From assembly GCA_024743195.1 (NCBI GenBank), contig JANSXE010000008.1, positions 1-64,000 on the forward strand: a stretch of DNA of 64,000 nucleotides, given 5' to 3'. The stretch comes from Alphaproteobacteria bacterium. GTDB taxonomy: Bacteria > Pseudomonadota > Alphaproteobacteria > UBA8366 > Aestuariispiraceae. Within the stretch, counting starts at the first letter, position 1. Every line of letters starts with the position of its first letter. Under the pieces are notes generated by a model. The model saw only the letters and a list, made by a program, of their open reading frames with translations, was not told the origin of the DNA and searched no databases. This document shows positions 1-6,866 of this stretch, piece after piece. The position numbers and the translations under genes are program-made.

Positions 1-61
1 CCTCGTCAGCCTGCTTCAAAACAAATGCGATCTGCGCTTCAGAAAACTTCGACGCCTTCAT
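1..61 (-). CDS. IS3-family transposase OrfA, N-terminal fragment cut by window edge
   Basis: Not in the ORF track because it runs off the left edge. Reading the minus strand from the ATG at 59-61 gives MKASKFSEAQIAFVL followed by KQADE. That is the typical start of the small HTH OrfA of IS3-family elements (IS407-like; compare the plus-strand copy [15 protein letters not shown]). A GGAGAT ribosome-binding site lies a few bases upstream. Only 20 residues are visible, so intactness cannot be judged. The element points away from the complete IS at 116-1362 and is distinct from it in sequence. Confidence 0.8.
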   Translation of the reverse strand, partial: MKASKFSEAQIAFVLKQADE

Positions 62-158
62 GGAAATCTCCTCGGCCCGAACCAGGGCTCATCATTGGAA
101 AATTCCAGCTCAAAATGGTCCGATTCTTTGGAGGCAGATCATGAGAGGAGACGGATTT

Positions 159-425
159 ATGAAGCGCAGCCGGTTCACCGAAGAGCAGATCATTGGGATT
201 TTGAAGGAACAGGAAGCTGGTCAGAAGACGGCGGATGTGTGCCGTCGGCACGGGATCAGTGACGCGACTTTCTACAAGTGGAAGGCCAAGTATGGCGGCC
301 TTGAGGTCTCGGAGGCGAAGCGCCTGAAGGCGCTCGAAGACGAGAACGCCCGGCTGAAGAAGCTCCTGGCCGAGACCATGCTCGACAACGCCATGTTGAA
401 AGATGTCGCCGCAAAAAAATGGTGA
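159..425 (+). CDS. IS3-family transposase OrfA
   Basis: This 88-aa HTH protein binds the transposon ends and is the N-terminal part of the OrfAB transposase. It starts [19 protein letters not shown], with a helix-turn-helix ([16 protein letters not shown]) at about residues 29-44, then a leucine-zipper-like helix ([17 protein letters not shown]). The start at 159 is preceded by GAGGAG at a good distance; the ORF track start at 60 lies inside the neighbouring element's leader. The last codons GCA AAA AAA TGG TGA hold an A7 run at 413-419, a likely -1 slip site into orfB. Confidence 0.93.
   Translation: MKRSRFTEEQIIGILKEQEAGQKTADVCRRHGISDATFYKWKAKYGGLEVSEAKRLKALEDENARLKKLLAETMLDNAMLKDVAAKKW
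413..419 (+). promoter_or_regulatory. A AAA AAA programmed -1 frameshift heptamer
   Basis: In the orfA frame the sequence reads GCA AAA AAA TGG TGA, so the A7 run is in phase as X XXY YYZ. A -1 slip moves ribosomes into the orfB frame just before the orfA stop at 423-425. This is the established way IS3-family elements make the OrfAB fusion transposase. Whether a downstream stimulatory structure exists was not established. Confidence 0.75.
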
Positions 426-1315
426 CGCCCGCAGCTCGGCGGCAGGCCGTGGCGCACCTTCGTGCAGCGCATGGGGTGAGCGAGCGGCGGGCGTGTCAGG
501 TTCTCAACGCGGATCGCTCCTCGGTCCGCTACCGATCTCAGAGACCGGATGACGAGCCCGTCAGGGAGCGCCTGCGGGCGCTCTCGCGGGAACGTCGGCG
601 TTTCGGCTACCGGCGTCTTCATCTGCTGCTCGATCGGGAGGGGATCTCCATGAACCAGAAGAAGCTCCGGCGGCTTTATCGCGAGGAGAAGCTGCAGGTG
701 CGCCGCCGCGGTGGTCGCAAGCGCGCGCTCGGGACGCGCGCGCCGTTGGCGCTTCCCGCAGGGCCAAACGAACGCTGGTCGCTCGACTTCGTCTCCGACG
801 CCTTCTCAGACGGACGACGGTTCCGGATTCTGGCCGTCGTGGACGACTTCACCCGAGAGTGTCTGGCGCTCGTCGCGGACACTTCTCTGTCGGGCCTGCG
901 GGTCGTGCGCGAGCTTGAAGCGCTCACCTGGCAGCGCGGCGCCAAGCCGGTGACGATTGTCAGCGACAATGGAACGGAGCTGACCAGCATGGCTGTGCTG
1001 CGCTGGAGCCAGGAGCGATCCGTCGAGTGGCATTACATCGCCCCCGGCAAGCCGATGCAGAACGGCTTCGTCGAGAGCTTCAACGGGCGGCTCAGAGACG
1101 AATGTCTCAATGAGACGCTGTTCGGCTCGCTCCTGCACGCCCGCGCTGTGCTGAGCGCTTGGAAGGAGGACTACAACACGGTTCGACCGCATTCGAGCCT
1201 TGGCGGACGAACGCCCGCCGAGATCGCCGCGCAAGCGTGTCCGGGGCATGCCCCGGACACGCTTGTCATCCCTTCACCAACGAGCCATCAATCGATGTCC
1301 GGACTCTCCTCATAA
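419..1315 (+). CDS. IS3-family transposase OrfB, DDE integrase domain
   Basis: This is the catalytic part of the transposase: an N-terminal HTH_21-like region ([19 protein letters not shown]) followed by an rve integrase core. DDE residues are visible in LDFVSD, VSDNGTE and [10 protein letters not shown]. Its 298 aa is normal for IS3 OrfB and no frame break is seen. The frame is -1 relative to orfA and overlaps its end, so the main product is probably the OrfAB fusion; ATG 419 could also start a separate OrfB. The C-terminal tail after the [15 protein letters not shown] block is a little longer than usual. Confidence 0.94.
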   Translation: MVTPAARRQAVAHLRAAHGVSERRACQVLNADRSSVRYRSQRPDDEPVRERLRALSRERRRFGYRRLHLLLDREGISMNQKKLRRLYREEKLQVRRRGGRKRALGTRAPLALPAGPNERWSLDFVSDAFSDGRRFRILAVVDDFTRECLALVADTSLSGLRVVRELEALTWQRGAKPVTIVSDNGTELTSMAVLRWSQERSVEWHYIAPGKPMQNGFVESFNGRLRDECLNETLFGSLLHARAVLSAWKEDYNTVRPHSSLGGRTPAEIAAQACPGHAPDTLVIPSPTSHQSMSGLSS

Positions 1316-1417
1316 ACGGAGGAAAGACGGGTCGCAGGTCAGTGCCTCCATAGGTTCAGTCAGACTACATCCCCCATAGAACCGAATGCGTCGGGGGCGT
1401 CCCGCCGGGCCATTCTT

Positions 1418-1443
1418 CGACGCGTCGTCGCGTCGACGCGTCG
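1418..1443. repeat. Duplicated 10-bp palindrome CGACGCGTCG (hairpin) after proX
   Basis: Two identical copies of CGACGCGTCG (1418-1427 and 1434-1443) are separated by 6 bases. Each copy is itself a perfect palindrome, and the two can pair with each other as a 10-bp stem with a 6-base loop. The structure sits 2 bases beyond the proX stop codon on the minus strand, where a 3' mRNA hairpin is expected. No U-run follows, so it is a terminator-like or stabilising structure rather than a textbook intrinsic terminator. Confidence 0.6.
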
Positions 1444-1445
1444 GC

Positions 1446-2429
1446 TTACATCGCCGCGTCGACCCAAGGACGCCAGACCGCCTGGTTCTCGGCGACCCAG
1501 GCCTTGGTGACCGCGTCCAGGTCCTCGCCGTCCTTGTCGATGGCGAGCATCAGTTTGGCCTGCTCGTCCTTGTCCATCTGGAAGGCCTCAAGGAACTTCC
1601 AGGCGGCCGGCCATTGCGCCTCGAAGCCGCTCCAGGCGGTCTTCATCACGTCCGGCCGGTCGACGCCGCAATCGTTGATCGCGTTGGGATTCGGACCCCA
1701 GGAGGCGTCCTCGGTGCAGGCCGGATCGTATTCGGGCAGGGCGACCCACTCGGTCTCGAACTCCGCCAGCGCCCAGTGCGGGCCCCAGAACATCATGACC
1801 AGCGGCTTCTCGGCGGCGACGGCGGCGCGCAGCTCGGCCACCAACGCCCCTTCGGAGCCCGCCGGGACCGCCGAATAGGGCAGGTCGAGCCCGGCGATCA
1901 TGTCGGCGGAGCGCGTTCCCCAGTCGGCCGGATAGCTCAGGATGCGGCCCTTGGGGAAGGTCTCGGCCGTGGCCATCTTCTCCGCGCAGGCTTCCAGCGC
2001 CTTCCAGTCGGGCAGGCCCGGGCAGAGCTCCTTCATGTGGACCGGATAGAGCCAGCCCTCATTGGTCTCGAGCCCCAGGAGGCCGATGTCGACCAGCCCG
2101 CCGCTCTCCTTCATCTTGGGATAGATATCGCCGGCGTTGTTCAGCCAGACCTCGAGCGAGGCGTGGATCGTGCCGTCGGCCACGGCCGCATGGTGCGGAT
2201 AGTTGCCGGCGGTGACGTACTCCACCTGATAGCCCATCTCCTGCAGGATATGGCCGGCGATGCGCGTGGTGACGTGCGCGCCGGTCCATTCCAGCATGGC
2301 GAGCTTGATCGGCTCGTCGGTCGCGCCGAGCTCTGCGGCGCGCGCGTCCGGCGCGCTCGCCGCGCCGGCTGCGAGCGTCAGCCCGGCGGCGAGCGACAGC
2401 GCCTTGAGGGTCTTTGTCAGTCGCATCAT
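1446..2429 (-). CDS. proX: Glycine betaine/proline-type ABC transporter substrate-binding protein
   Basis: This periplasmic OpuAC-family receptor delivers a quaternary amine to the ProW/ProV-like components encoded just upstream. The 327-aa product has a signal peptide (MMRLTKTLKALSLAAGLTLA, cleavage near ASA), followed by a mature domain starting DEPIKLAMLEWTGAH. It is rich in Trp/Tyr (MFWGPHWALAEF, ADWGTRSADM) as expected for cation-pi cages around trimethylammonium groups. Two adjacent ATGs (2429, 2426) follow an AAGGGAG site. It is the last gene of the proV-proW-proX order and is followed by the palindrome pair and the IS. Betaine, choline, carnitine or dimethylproline cannot be told apart by eye. 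Confidence 0.9.
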   Translation of the reverse strand: MMRLTKTLKALSLAAGLTLAAGAASAPDARAAELGATDEPIKLAMLEWTGAHVTTRIAGHILQEMGYQVEYVTAGNYPHHAAVADGTIHASLEVWLNNAGDIYPKMKESGGLVDIGLLGLETNEGWLYPVHMKELCPGLPDWKALEACAEKMATAETFPKGRILSYPADWGTRSADMIAGLDLPYSAVPAGSEGALVAELRAAVAAEKPLVMMFWGPHWALAEFETEWVALPEYDPACTEDASWGPNPNAINDCGVDRPDVMKTAWSGFEAQWPAAWKFLEAFQMDKDEQAKLMLAIDKDGEDLDAVTKAWVAENQAVWRPWVDAAM

Positions 2430-2550
2430 CGATGACTCCCTTGTTCTGGGTTTCGGGGGTGTTGAGGGGACGGCGCCGTTCGCCGGCTGCCGCCGGCGTC
2501 GGCGCTTCTTCGCGTGAAGCGTCTTCGCGCAAAGTGGGGCGGCGCGCGCG

Positions 2551-4686
2551 TCATGCGGCGTCTCCCGCGTCGAGGCCGAGCGCCGCGCTGCGCCGCCGGC
2601 TCCAGGCCTGAAGGATGCGGTCTGCGACCATCGCGACGAGCGCGATCGACAGACCCGCCACCAGGCCCATGCCCATATCCGCCTTGCCGAGCGCCAGGAA
2701 GACCTGCTGGCCCAGCCCCTTGGTGCCGACCAGGGCGGCGATCACAAGCATGGCGAGCCCGTACATGATGGTCTGGTTCAGACCCAGCATGATGACCGGC
2801 AGCGCCAGCGGCAGCTTGACGGTGAACAGGATCTGGGCGGGCGTGCAGCCCATCTGCCGCGCGGCCTCAACCGCCTCGGGCGAGACATTGCGCAGCCCGT
2901 GCTCCACATAGCGGATCGGCGGTACGATCGCGTAGAGCACGACCGCGATCAGCGCCGAGAACTCGCCGACCTGGAACAGCATCAGCACCGGGATCAGGAT
3001 CACGAATTGCGGCATGGTCTGCAGCGTGTCGTTGATCGGCCGCAGCGTCGCCGAAACCCGGTCGTTATGCGCCGCCCAGACGCCGAGCGCCCCGCCCAGC
3101 GCGAAGCAGATCGCCACCGCCAACCCGCACAGATAGACCGAGCGCGTCATCGGCTCCCAGGCGCCCGTCAGCAGGATGAAGAGCAGCGCGCCGAGCGCGA
3201 AGCCCGCGGTTCGCAGCCCCCCGGCGGTCCAGGCCAGCGCGACCACCGCCGCCATGAAGGCCGGCCAGGGCAGGCCGCTGACACCGAAATAAAGGACAGC
3301 CGCGCCGACGATCAGCCAGATCGCGCCATAGACCCGGCCGCGCCAGGCCAGCGCCGCCGCGCCGAGCGCGGCCGCGATCCAGTAGCCGGCGATCATCGGC
3401 GCCGTCAGCTCGAAGCCGAAGGTGAAGGGGCTGACCGCCTTCTCCAACCCGATGCGGAGCGGCAGCATGAGGAAGAACAGCACCGCGTTCTTGACCGCGT
3501 CGATCTGCGCGCTCCATTCGACCAGGATATACTCGACCATCTGGTTGAGCGGTTCGGCCGGATAGACGACCAGCGCCTTCGGCCAGTCCTGGAACAGGGG
3601 CGCGACCTGGCCCAGCGCCACGCCCAAGACGAAGCCCGCGGCGGCCGCCAGAAGATGGCGCCGCCGGCGGTAAAAGGGCGCGCCCGGCGCGTCTTCCGTC
3701 CGATCGGCGTTGCGGCTGCGGTCGGCGAAGCCGGCGCTGATCCGGTCCATGATCATCGCCATCAGCGCGATCACGACGCCGGACAGCAGCGACTGGCCGA
3801 ACTGCGCCTTGCGCATGGTGGAGAGGACTTCCCAGCCGATGTCGCCGAAGCCGCCGATGATCGCCGCGATGATGACCATGGAGAGCGCGGCCATGGTGGT
3901 CTGGTTCACGCCGACCATGATCTGGGGCAGGGCGCTCGGGACCTCGACCCACCAGAAACGCTGGCGTTTGGTGCAGCCGTTCATGGCGGCGCTCTCCAGC
4001 ACCGCGGGCGGCACGCGCTCCAGCCCGACGATCGTGTTGCGCACCATCGGCGGGGCGGCGTAGATCGCGCTGGCGATCAGCCCGACGACGGGCCCGAAGC
4101 CGAACAGCAGCAGGATCGGGATCAGATAGGCGAAGGCCGGCACCGTCTGCATCAGATCGAGCAGCGGCATGACGACCCGCTTCGCGCGCGCCGACCGGAA
4201 CGCCAGCACGCCCATCGCGAAGCCGATCGCGACCGAGAGCGGCACCGACACGCCGACCAGCGCCAGCGTGTTCATGCTCTCCTCCCAATAGCCGACGACG
4301 ACCATGTACATCAGCGTAACCAGGGTGAAGAGGGCGAGTTTCCAACCGCCGGCGCGGTGGGCGACCGCGGCGAAGACCGCGATCGTCGCCGGCCAGGGCG
4401 CCCAGACCAGCAGGTCGCGCAGCGCCACCATCGGCCATTCCAGCGCCGAGGCGACGGCGCGGAACAGGAAATCCGTGTGCGCGACGACGACGTCCATGAC
4501 CGCGTTGGTCCAGGCGGCGACCGGCAGCACCCAGGCGTCGGGAAAGGCCGCGATCCAGGGCGCGGTCTCGCGCAGCAGCACGCAGACGAGGCCGAACCCG
4601 ACGACCGCCAGCCAAACGCCCAGGACGGGGTCGATCCGTCCCGCGACGGCGGGCGCCAGCGCGTCGTCGTCGACCGCGGTCGTCAT
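2551..4686 (-). CDS. proW: Betaine-type ABC transporter permease, two permease domains fused
   Basis: This inner-membrane subunit of a betaine/proline-type importer is 711 aa, about twice the usual ProW/OpuAB length, because two BPD_transp_1 domains are joined. Each half has its own EAA-type loop: ESAAMNGCTKRQRFWWVEVP in the N-terminal half and EAARQMGCTPAQILFTVKLP in the C-terminal half, each followed by a similar LNQT/VNQT...IIAAIIGG/VIAALVG block. One polypeptide could therefore supply both permease halves of the complex. I chose ATG 4686 (MTTAVDDDALAP), which overlaps the proV stop as ATGA; the ORF track start at 5214 runs deep into proV. It belongs to the proVWX operon. Confidence 0.9.
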   Translation of the reverse strand: MTTAVDDDALAPAVAGRIDPVLGVWLAVVGFGLVCVLLRETAPWIAAFPDAWVLPVAAWTNAVMDVVVAHTDFLFRAVASALEWPMVALRDLLVWAPWPATIAVFAAVAHRAGGWKLALFTLVTLMYMVVVGYWEESMNTLALVGVSVPLSVAIGFAMGVLAFRSARAKRVVMPLLDLMQTVPAFAYLIPILLLFGFGPVVGLIASAIYAAPPMVRNTIVGLERVPPAVLESAAMNGCTKRQRFWWVEVPSALPQIMVGVNQTTMAALSMVIIAAIIGGFGDIGWEVLSTMRKAQFGQSLLSGVVIALMAMIMDRISAGFADRSRNADRTEDAPGAPFYRRRRHLLAAAAGFVLGVALGQVAPLFQDWPKALVVYPAEPLNQMVEYILVEWSAQIDAVKNAVLFFLMLPLRIGLEKAVSPFTFGFELTAPMIAGYWIAAALGAAALAWRGRVYGAIWLIVGAAVLYFGVSGLPWPAFMAAVVALAWTAGGLRTAGFALGALLFILLTGAWEPMTRSVYLCGLAVAICFALGGALGVWAAHNDRVSATLRPINDTLQTMPQFVILIPVLMLFQVGEFSALIAVVLYAIVPPIRYVEHGLRNVSPEAVEAARQMGCTPAQILFTVKLPLALPVIMLGLNQTIMYGLAMLVIAALVGTKGLGQQVFLALGKADMGMGLVAGLSIALVAMVADRILQAWSRRRSAALGLDAGDAA

Positions 4687-5819
4687 GCCTCCTCCAGCCG
4701 CTCGCCATGCTCGGCGAGCGCCTTCAGGACGCCCTGCGGCGTCACCCGGCCCACGCGCCGGCCGTCCGCGTCCACGACCCGCAACGGCGCGTCGGCGGTC
4801 GCGAAGTGCGGCAGGATGGCCTCCAGCGTCATGTCCGGCGCGACGGTCGGGCCGCCGTCTGAGCCGCCGTCTGAGCCGCCGTCTGAGCCCGGCGTCGCGT
4901 CGCCGCGCTCCATGACTTCCGCGACCGTTATGACGCGCACCATGGGCACGTCCTCGGTGAACTCGCGCACATACTCCGTCGCGGGGTTGAGGACGATTTC
5001 CGACGGGCTGCCGATCTGGACCACCCGGCCGTCCTTCATGATGGCGATCCGGTCGGCGATCTTCAGCGCCTCCAGGAAGTCGTGGGTGATGAAGACGATG
5101 GTCTTGTGAAGCATGGTCTGCAGGCGCACGAACTCGTCCTGCATCTGCCGGCGGATCAGCGGGTCGAGGGCCGAGAAGGGCTCGTCCAGGAACCAGAGTT
5201 CGGGGTCGACGCACAGCGACCGGGCGATGCCGACGCGCTGCTGCTGGCCGCCGGAAAGCTGGCGCGGGAAGGCCTGCTCGCGCCCCTCCAGCCCGACCAG
5301 CGCGATCATCTCCAGCGCTTTCTTGCGGCGCGCGCTCTCATCGACCCCTTGGACTCTCAGCGGGAAGGCGACGTTCTCCAGCACCGTCAGATGCGGCATC
5401 AGGCCGAAATTCTGGAACACCATGCCCATCTTGTGGCGGCGCACGTCGGTCAGCGCCTTGGCGTCCATCTTCAAAAGATCGACCCCGTCGAGCAGGATCT
5501 CCCCCGCCGTCGGCTCGACCAGACGCGAGAGGCAGCGCACGATCGTCGACTTGCCGGAGCCGGACAGGCCCATGATGACGAAAATCTCGCCGGCGCGGAC
5601 CTCGAAGCTGACGTCGGCCGCCGCCGGGATGCAGCCGTCGTTCCGAAGTCGCTGGATCAGGGCGCCCGGATCGTCGGTCCGCCCGGAGCCGTCCGGGAAA
5701 TAGCCCTCGGGCTTGGGGCCGTAGACCTTCCAGACGTTGCGGCAGGCGATCTTCACCGCGCCCGCCGGCTGGGGTGCGGTGTTTTGCGTTGCCTCCGCTG
5801 GATCGTGCACCTCGTCCAC
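4683..5819 (-). CDS. proV: Betaine/proline-type ABC transporter ATPase with CBS-like tail
   Basis: This ATPase energises the importer. The 378-aa protein has the ProV-type N-terminal extension (KVYGPKPEG...), Walker A GLSGSGKST at residues 84-92, signature LSGGQQQR, Walker B LWFLDEP and the H-loop FITHDF. A C-terminal region (DMTLEAILPHF...RVVDADGRRVGRVT) looks like a CBS-type regulatory module that in OpuA/ProV proteins senses ionic strength; only one half is evident. A linker before it contains a 12-bp repeat giving (SDGG)3. The start is a GTG at 5819 without a clear Shine-Dalgarno; a second in-frame GTG is at 5810. The stop overlaps the permease start by ATGA. Confidence 0.92.
   Translation of the reverse strand: MDEVHDPAEATQNTAPQPAGAVKIACRNVWKVYGPKPEGYFPDGSGRTDDPGALIQRLRNDGCIPAAADVSFEVRAGEIFVIMGLSGSGKSTIVRCLSRLVEPTAGEILLDGVDLLKMDAKALTDVRRHKMGMVFQNFGLMPHLTVLENVAFPLRVQGVDESARRKKALEMIALVGLEGREQAFPRQLSGGQQQRVGIARSLCVDPELWFLDEPFSALDPLIRRQMQDEFVRLQTMLHKTIVFITHDFLEALKIADRIAIMKDGRVVQIGSPSEIVLNPATEYVREFTEDVPMVRVITVAEVMERGDATPGSDGGSDGGSDGGPTVAPDMTLEAILPHFATADAPLRVVDADGRRVGRVTPQGVLKALAEHGERLEEA
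4851..4886. repeat. 12-bp tandem repeat x3 inside proV
   Basis: Three perfect copies of GCCGCCGTCTGA on the plus strand encode SDGG repeats on the minus strand, in the linker between the ATPase and the CBS-like tail. The unit is a multiple of three, so copy-number change would only lengthen the linker. Confidence 0.95.
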
Positions 5820-6080
5820 CCCCGGTTTCTCGACAGTCCCGTCGCCGGCTCAGCCCGCGGACGCTCTCGGTCGAGCTTACGGGCCCCGGGTCGGGTCGTC
5901 TGACTCAATCGGCCAGATTTGTCTGTTTCCGTCAGTTCCGGCCGTCGTTCGGTCGGAACGCCCCCTGTCCGCGCGTCGCGGGCGCGGCGTCTCCTTGTTC
6001 TTTGCGCGCCAAGTCTAGACGAGGCGCGCGGTCGAGGCAAAAGGACGCTGCATGCCCGCCTCGCGCGCATCTCGGGCGCG
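5820..6080. other. Intergenic region between SDR and proV with nested dyad
   Basis: This 261-bp gap separates the Rieske-GMC-SDR genes from proVWX, all on the minus strand. It holds a nested inverted repeat at 6004-6029: arms GCGCGCC and GGCGCGC around a perfect 8-bp palindrome GTCTAGAC (6013-6020). This could be an operator for a promoter upstream of proV or a 3' structure of the SDR transcript. No confident -35/-10 pair was identified. Confidence 0.5.
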
Positions 6081-6839
6081 TCAATCGAAGCCGGCGACGC
6101 CGCCCCCGTCCACCGGCAGGGCGACGCCGGTCGTGAAGCCGGCCGCGTCCGAGGCCAGATAGAGCACGGCCGCCGCCACCTCCTCAGGGGTCGCCATGCG
6201 CCGCATCGGCGCGCGGGACGCGGCGGCCGCGCGGTAGGCGGCCGGGTCGTCCGACGCCTCGCCGGCTTCCCGGATCATGTCGGTGTCGACATTGCCCGGA
6301 CAGACGCAATTCACCCGCACCGGGACCTCCGCGAACCCGATTGCGAGCGAGCGCACGAGGCTGACGACGCCGCCCTTCGCGGCGCTGTAGGCCGGCGCGC
6401 CGGCGTAGGAAATCAGCCCTGCGTCGGAGGCGGTGGCGACGATCGAGCCCTTGCTCTCCTCAAGCGCCGGCAGGGCCGCCTGGGCGCAGAAGAAGACCCC
6501 GCCCAGATTGACCGTCATGCTGCGGTCGAAGTCCTCCTGCGTCACCTGCTCGAAGGGAAGCTCGTCGAAGACGCCCGCATTGGCGACCAGCACGTCGAGG
6601 CCGCCCAACGCCGCGACCGCCGCGTCCACGACCGCGCGGCACGCGTCGCGGGGGCCCACCGCGCCCGGGATTCCGTGGAAATCGCCCCAGCGCGTGGCGA
6701 GGAACCGGTCCACCGACTGCTGGCTGCGACCGTTCACCGCCACCGCGGCGCCTTCTGCGGCGAAGGCGTCGGCGATCGCCGCGCCCACGCCGCGGGTTCC
6801 GCCGGTCACCAGCACGCGCTTGTCCTCGAAGCGCTTCAC
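6081..6839 (-). CDS. SDR-family oxidoreductase
   Basis: This classical short-chain dehydrogenase of 252 aa has nucleotide-binding TGGTRGVG near residue 13, NAG (VANAGVF) and the catalytic YSAAKGG; the serine region reads IVATASDAG. The end LPVDGGGVAGFD is typical. It probably oxidises an alcohol or reduces a carbonyl with NAD(P). The start is GTG 6839, preceded by AAAGGAT at good spacing; no in-frame ATG fits better. It is the third gene of the Rieske-GMC-SDR run, 27 bp after the GMC gene. The substrate is unknown; the context suggests an intermediate of quaternary-amine or amino-alcohol breakdown. Confidence 0.9.
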   Translation of the reverse strand: MKRFEDKRVLVTGGTRGVGAAIADAFAAEGAAVAVNGRSQQSVDRFLATRWGDFHGIPGAVGPRDACRAVVDAAVAALGGLDVLVANAGVFDELPFEQVTQEDFDRSMTVNLGGVFFCAQAALPALEESKGSIVATASDAGLISYAGAPAYSAAKGGVVSLVRSLAIGFAEVPVRVNCVCPGNVDTDMIREAGEASDDPAAYRAAAASRAPMRRMATPEEVAAAVLYLASDAAGFTTGVALPVDGGGVAGFD

Positions 6840-6866
6840 CAGACATCCTTTCCCGCCGCGACTCCG

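Larger units (their letters stand above)
116..1362 (+). mobile_element. IS3-family insertion sequence, apparently complete
   Basis: The element contains orfA and orfB in the usual overlapping arrangement. Candidate imperfect terminal repeats begin with TG: left end TGGTCCGATTCTTTGGAGGCA at 116-136 is one base over the quoted core; the right end read inward from 1362 is TGACTGAACCTATGGAGGCA. They share the TGGAGGCA block and scattered positions, with a one-base indel. No convincing target duplication was found, so the exact ends are tentative, while the presence of the element is secure. It lies just downstream of the proX-like gene, which it does not interrupt. Confidence 0.6.

Noticed and set aside
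2899-5109. 736-aa plus-strand ORF opposite proVW
   Set aside because: It is a mirror of the strong minus-strand transporter genes, rich in Arg/His/Asp with no recognisable fold, a usual effect of very high GC content.
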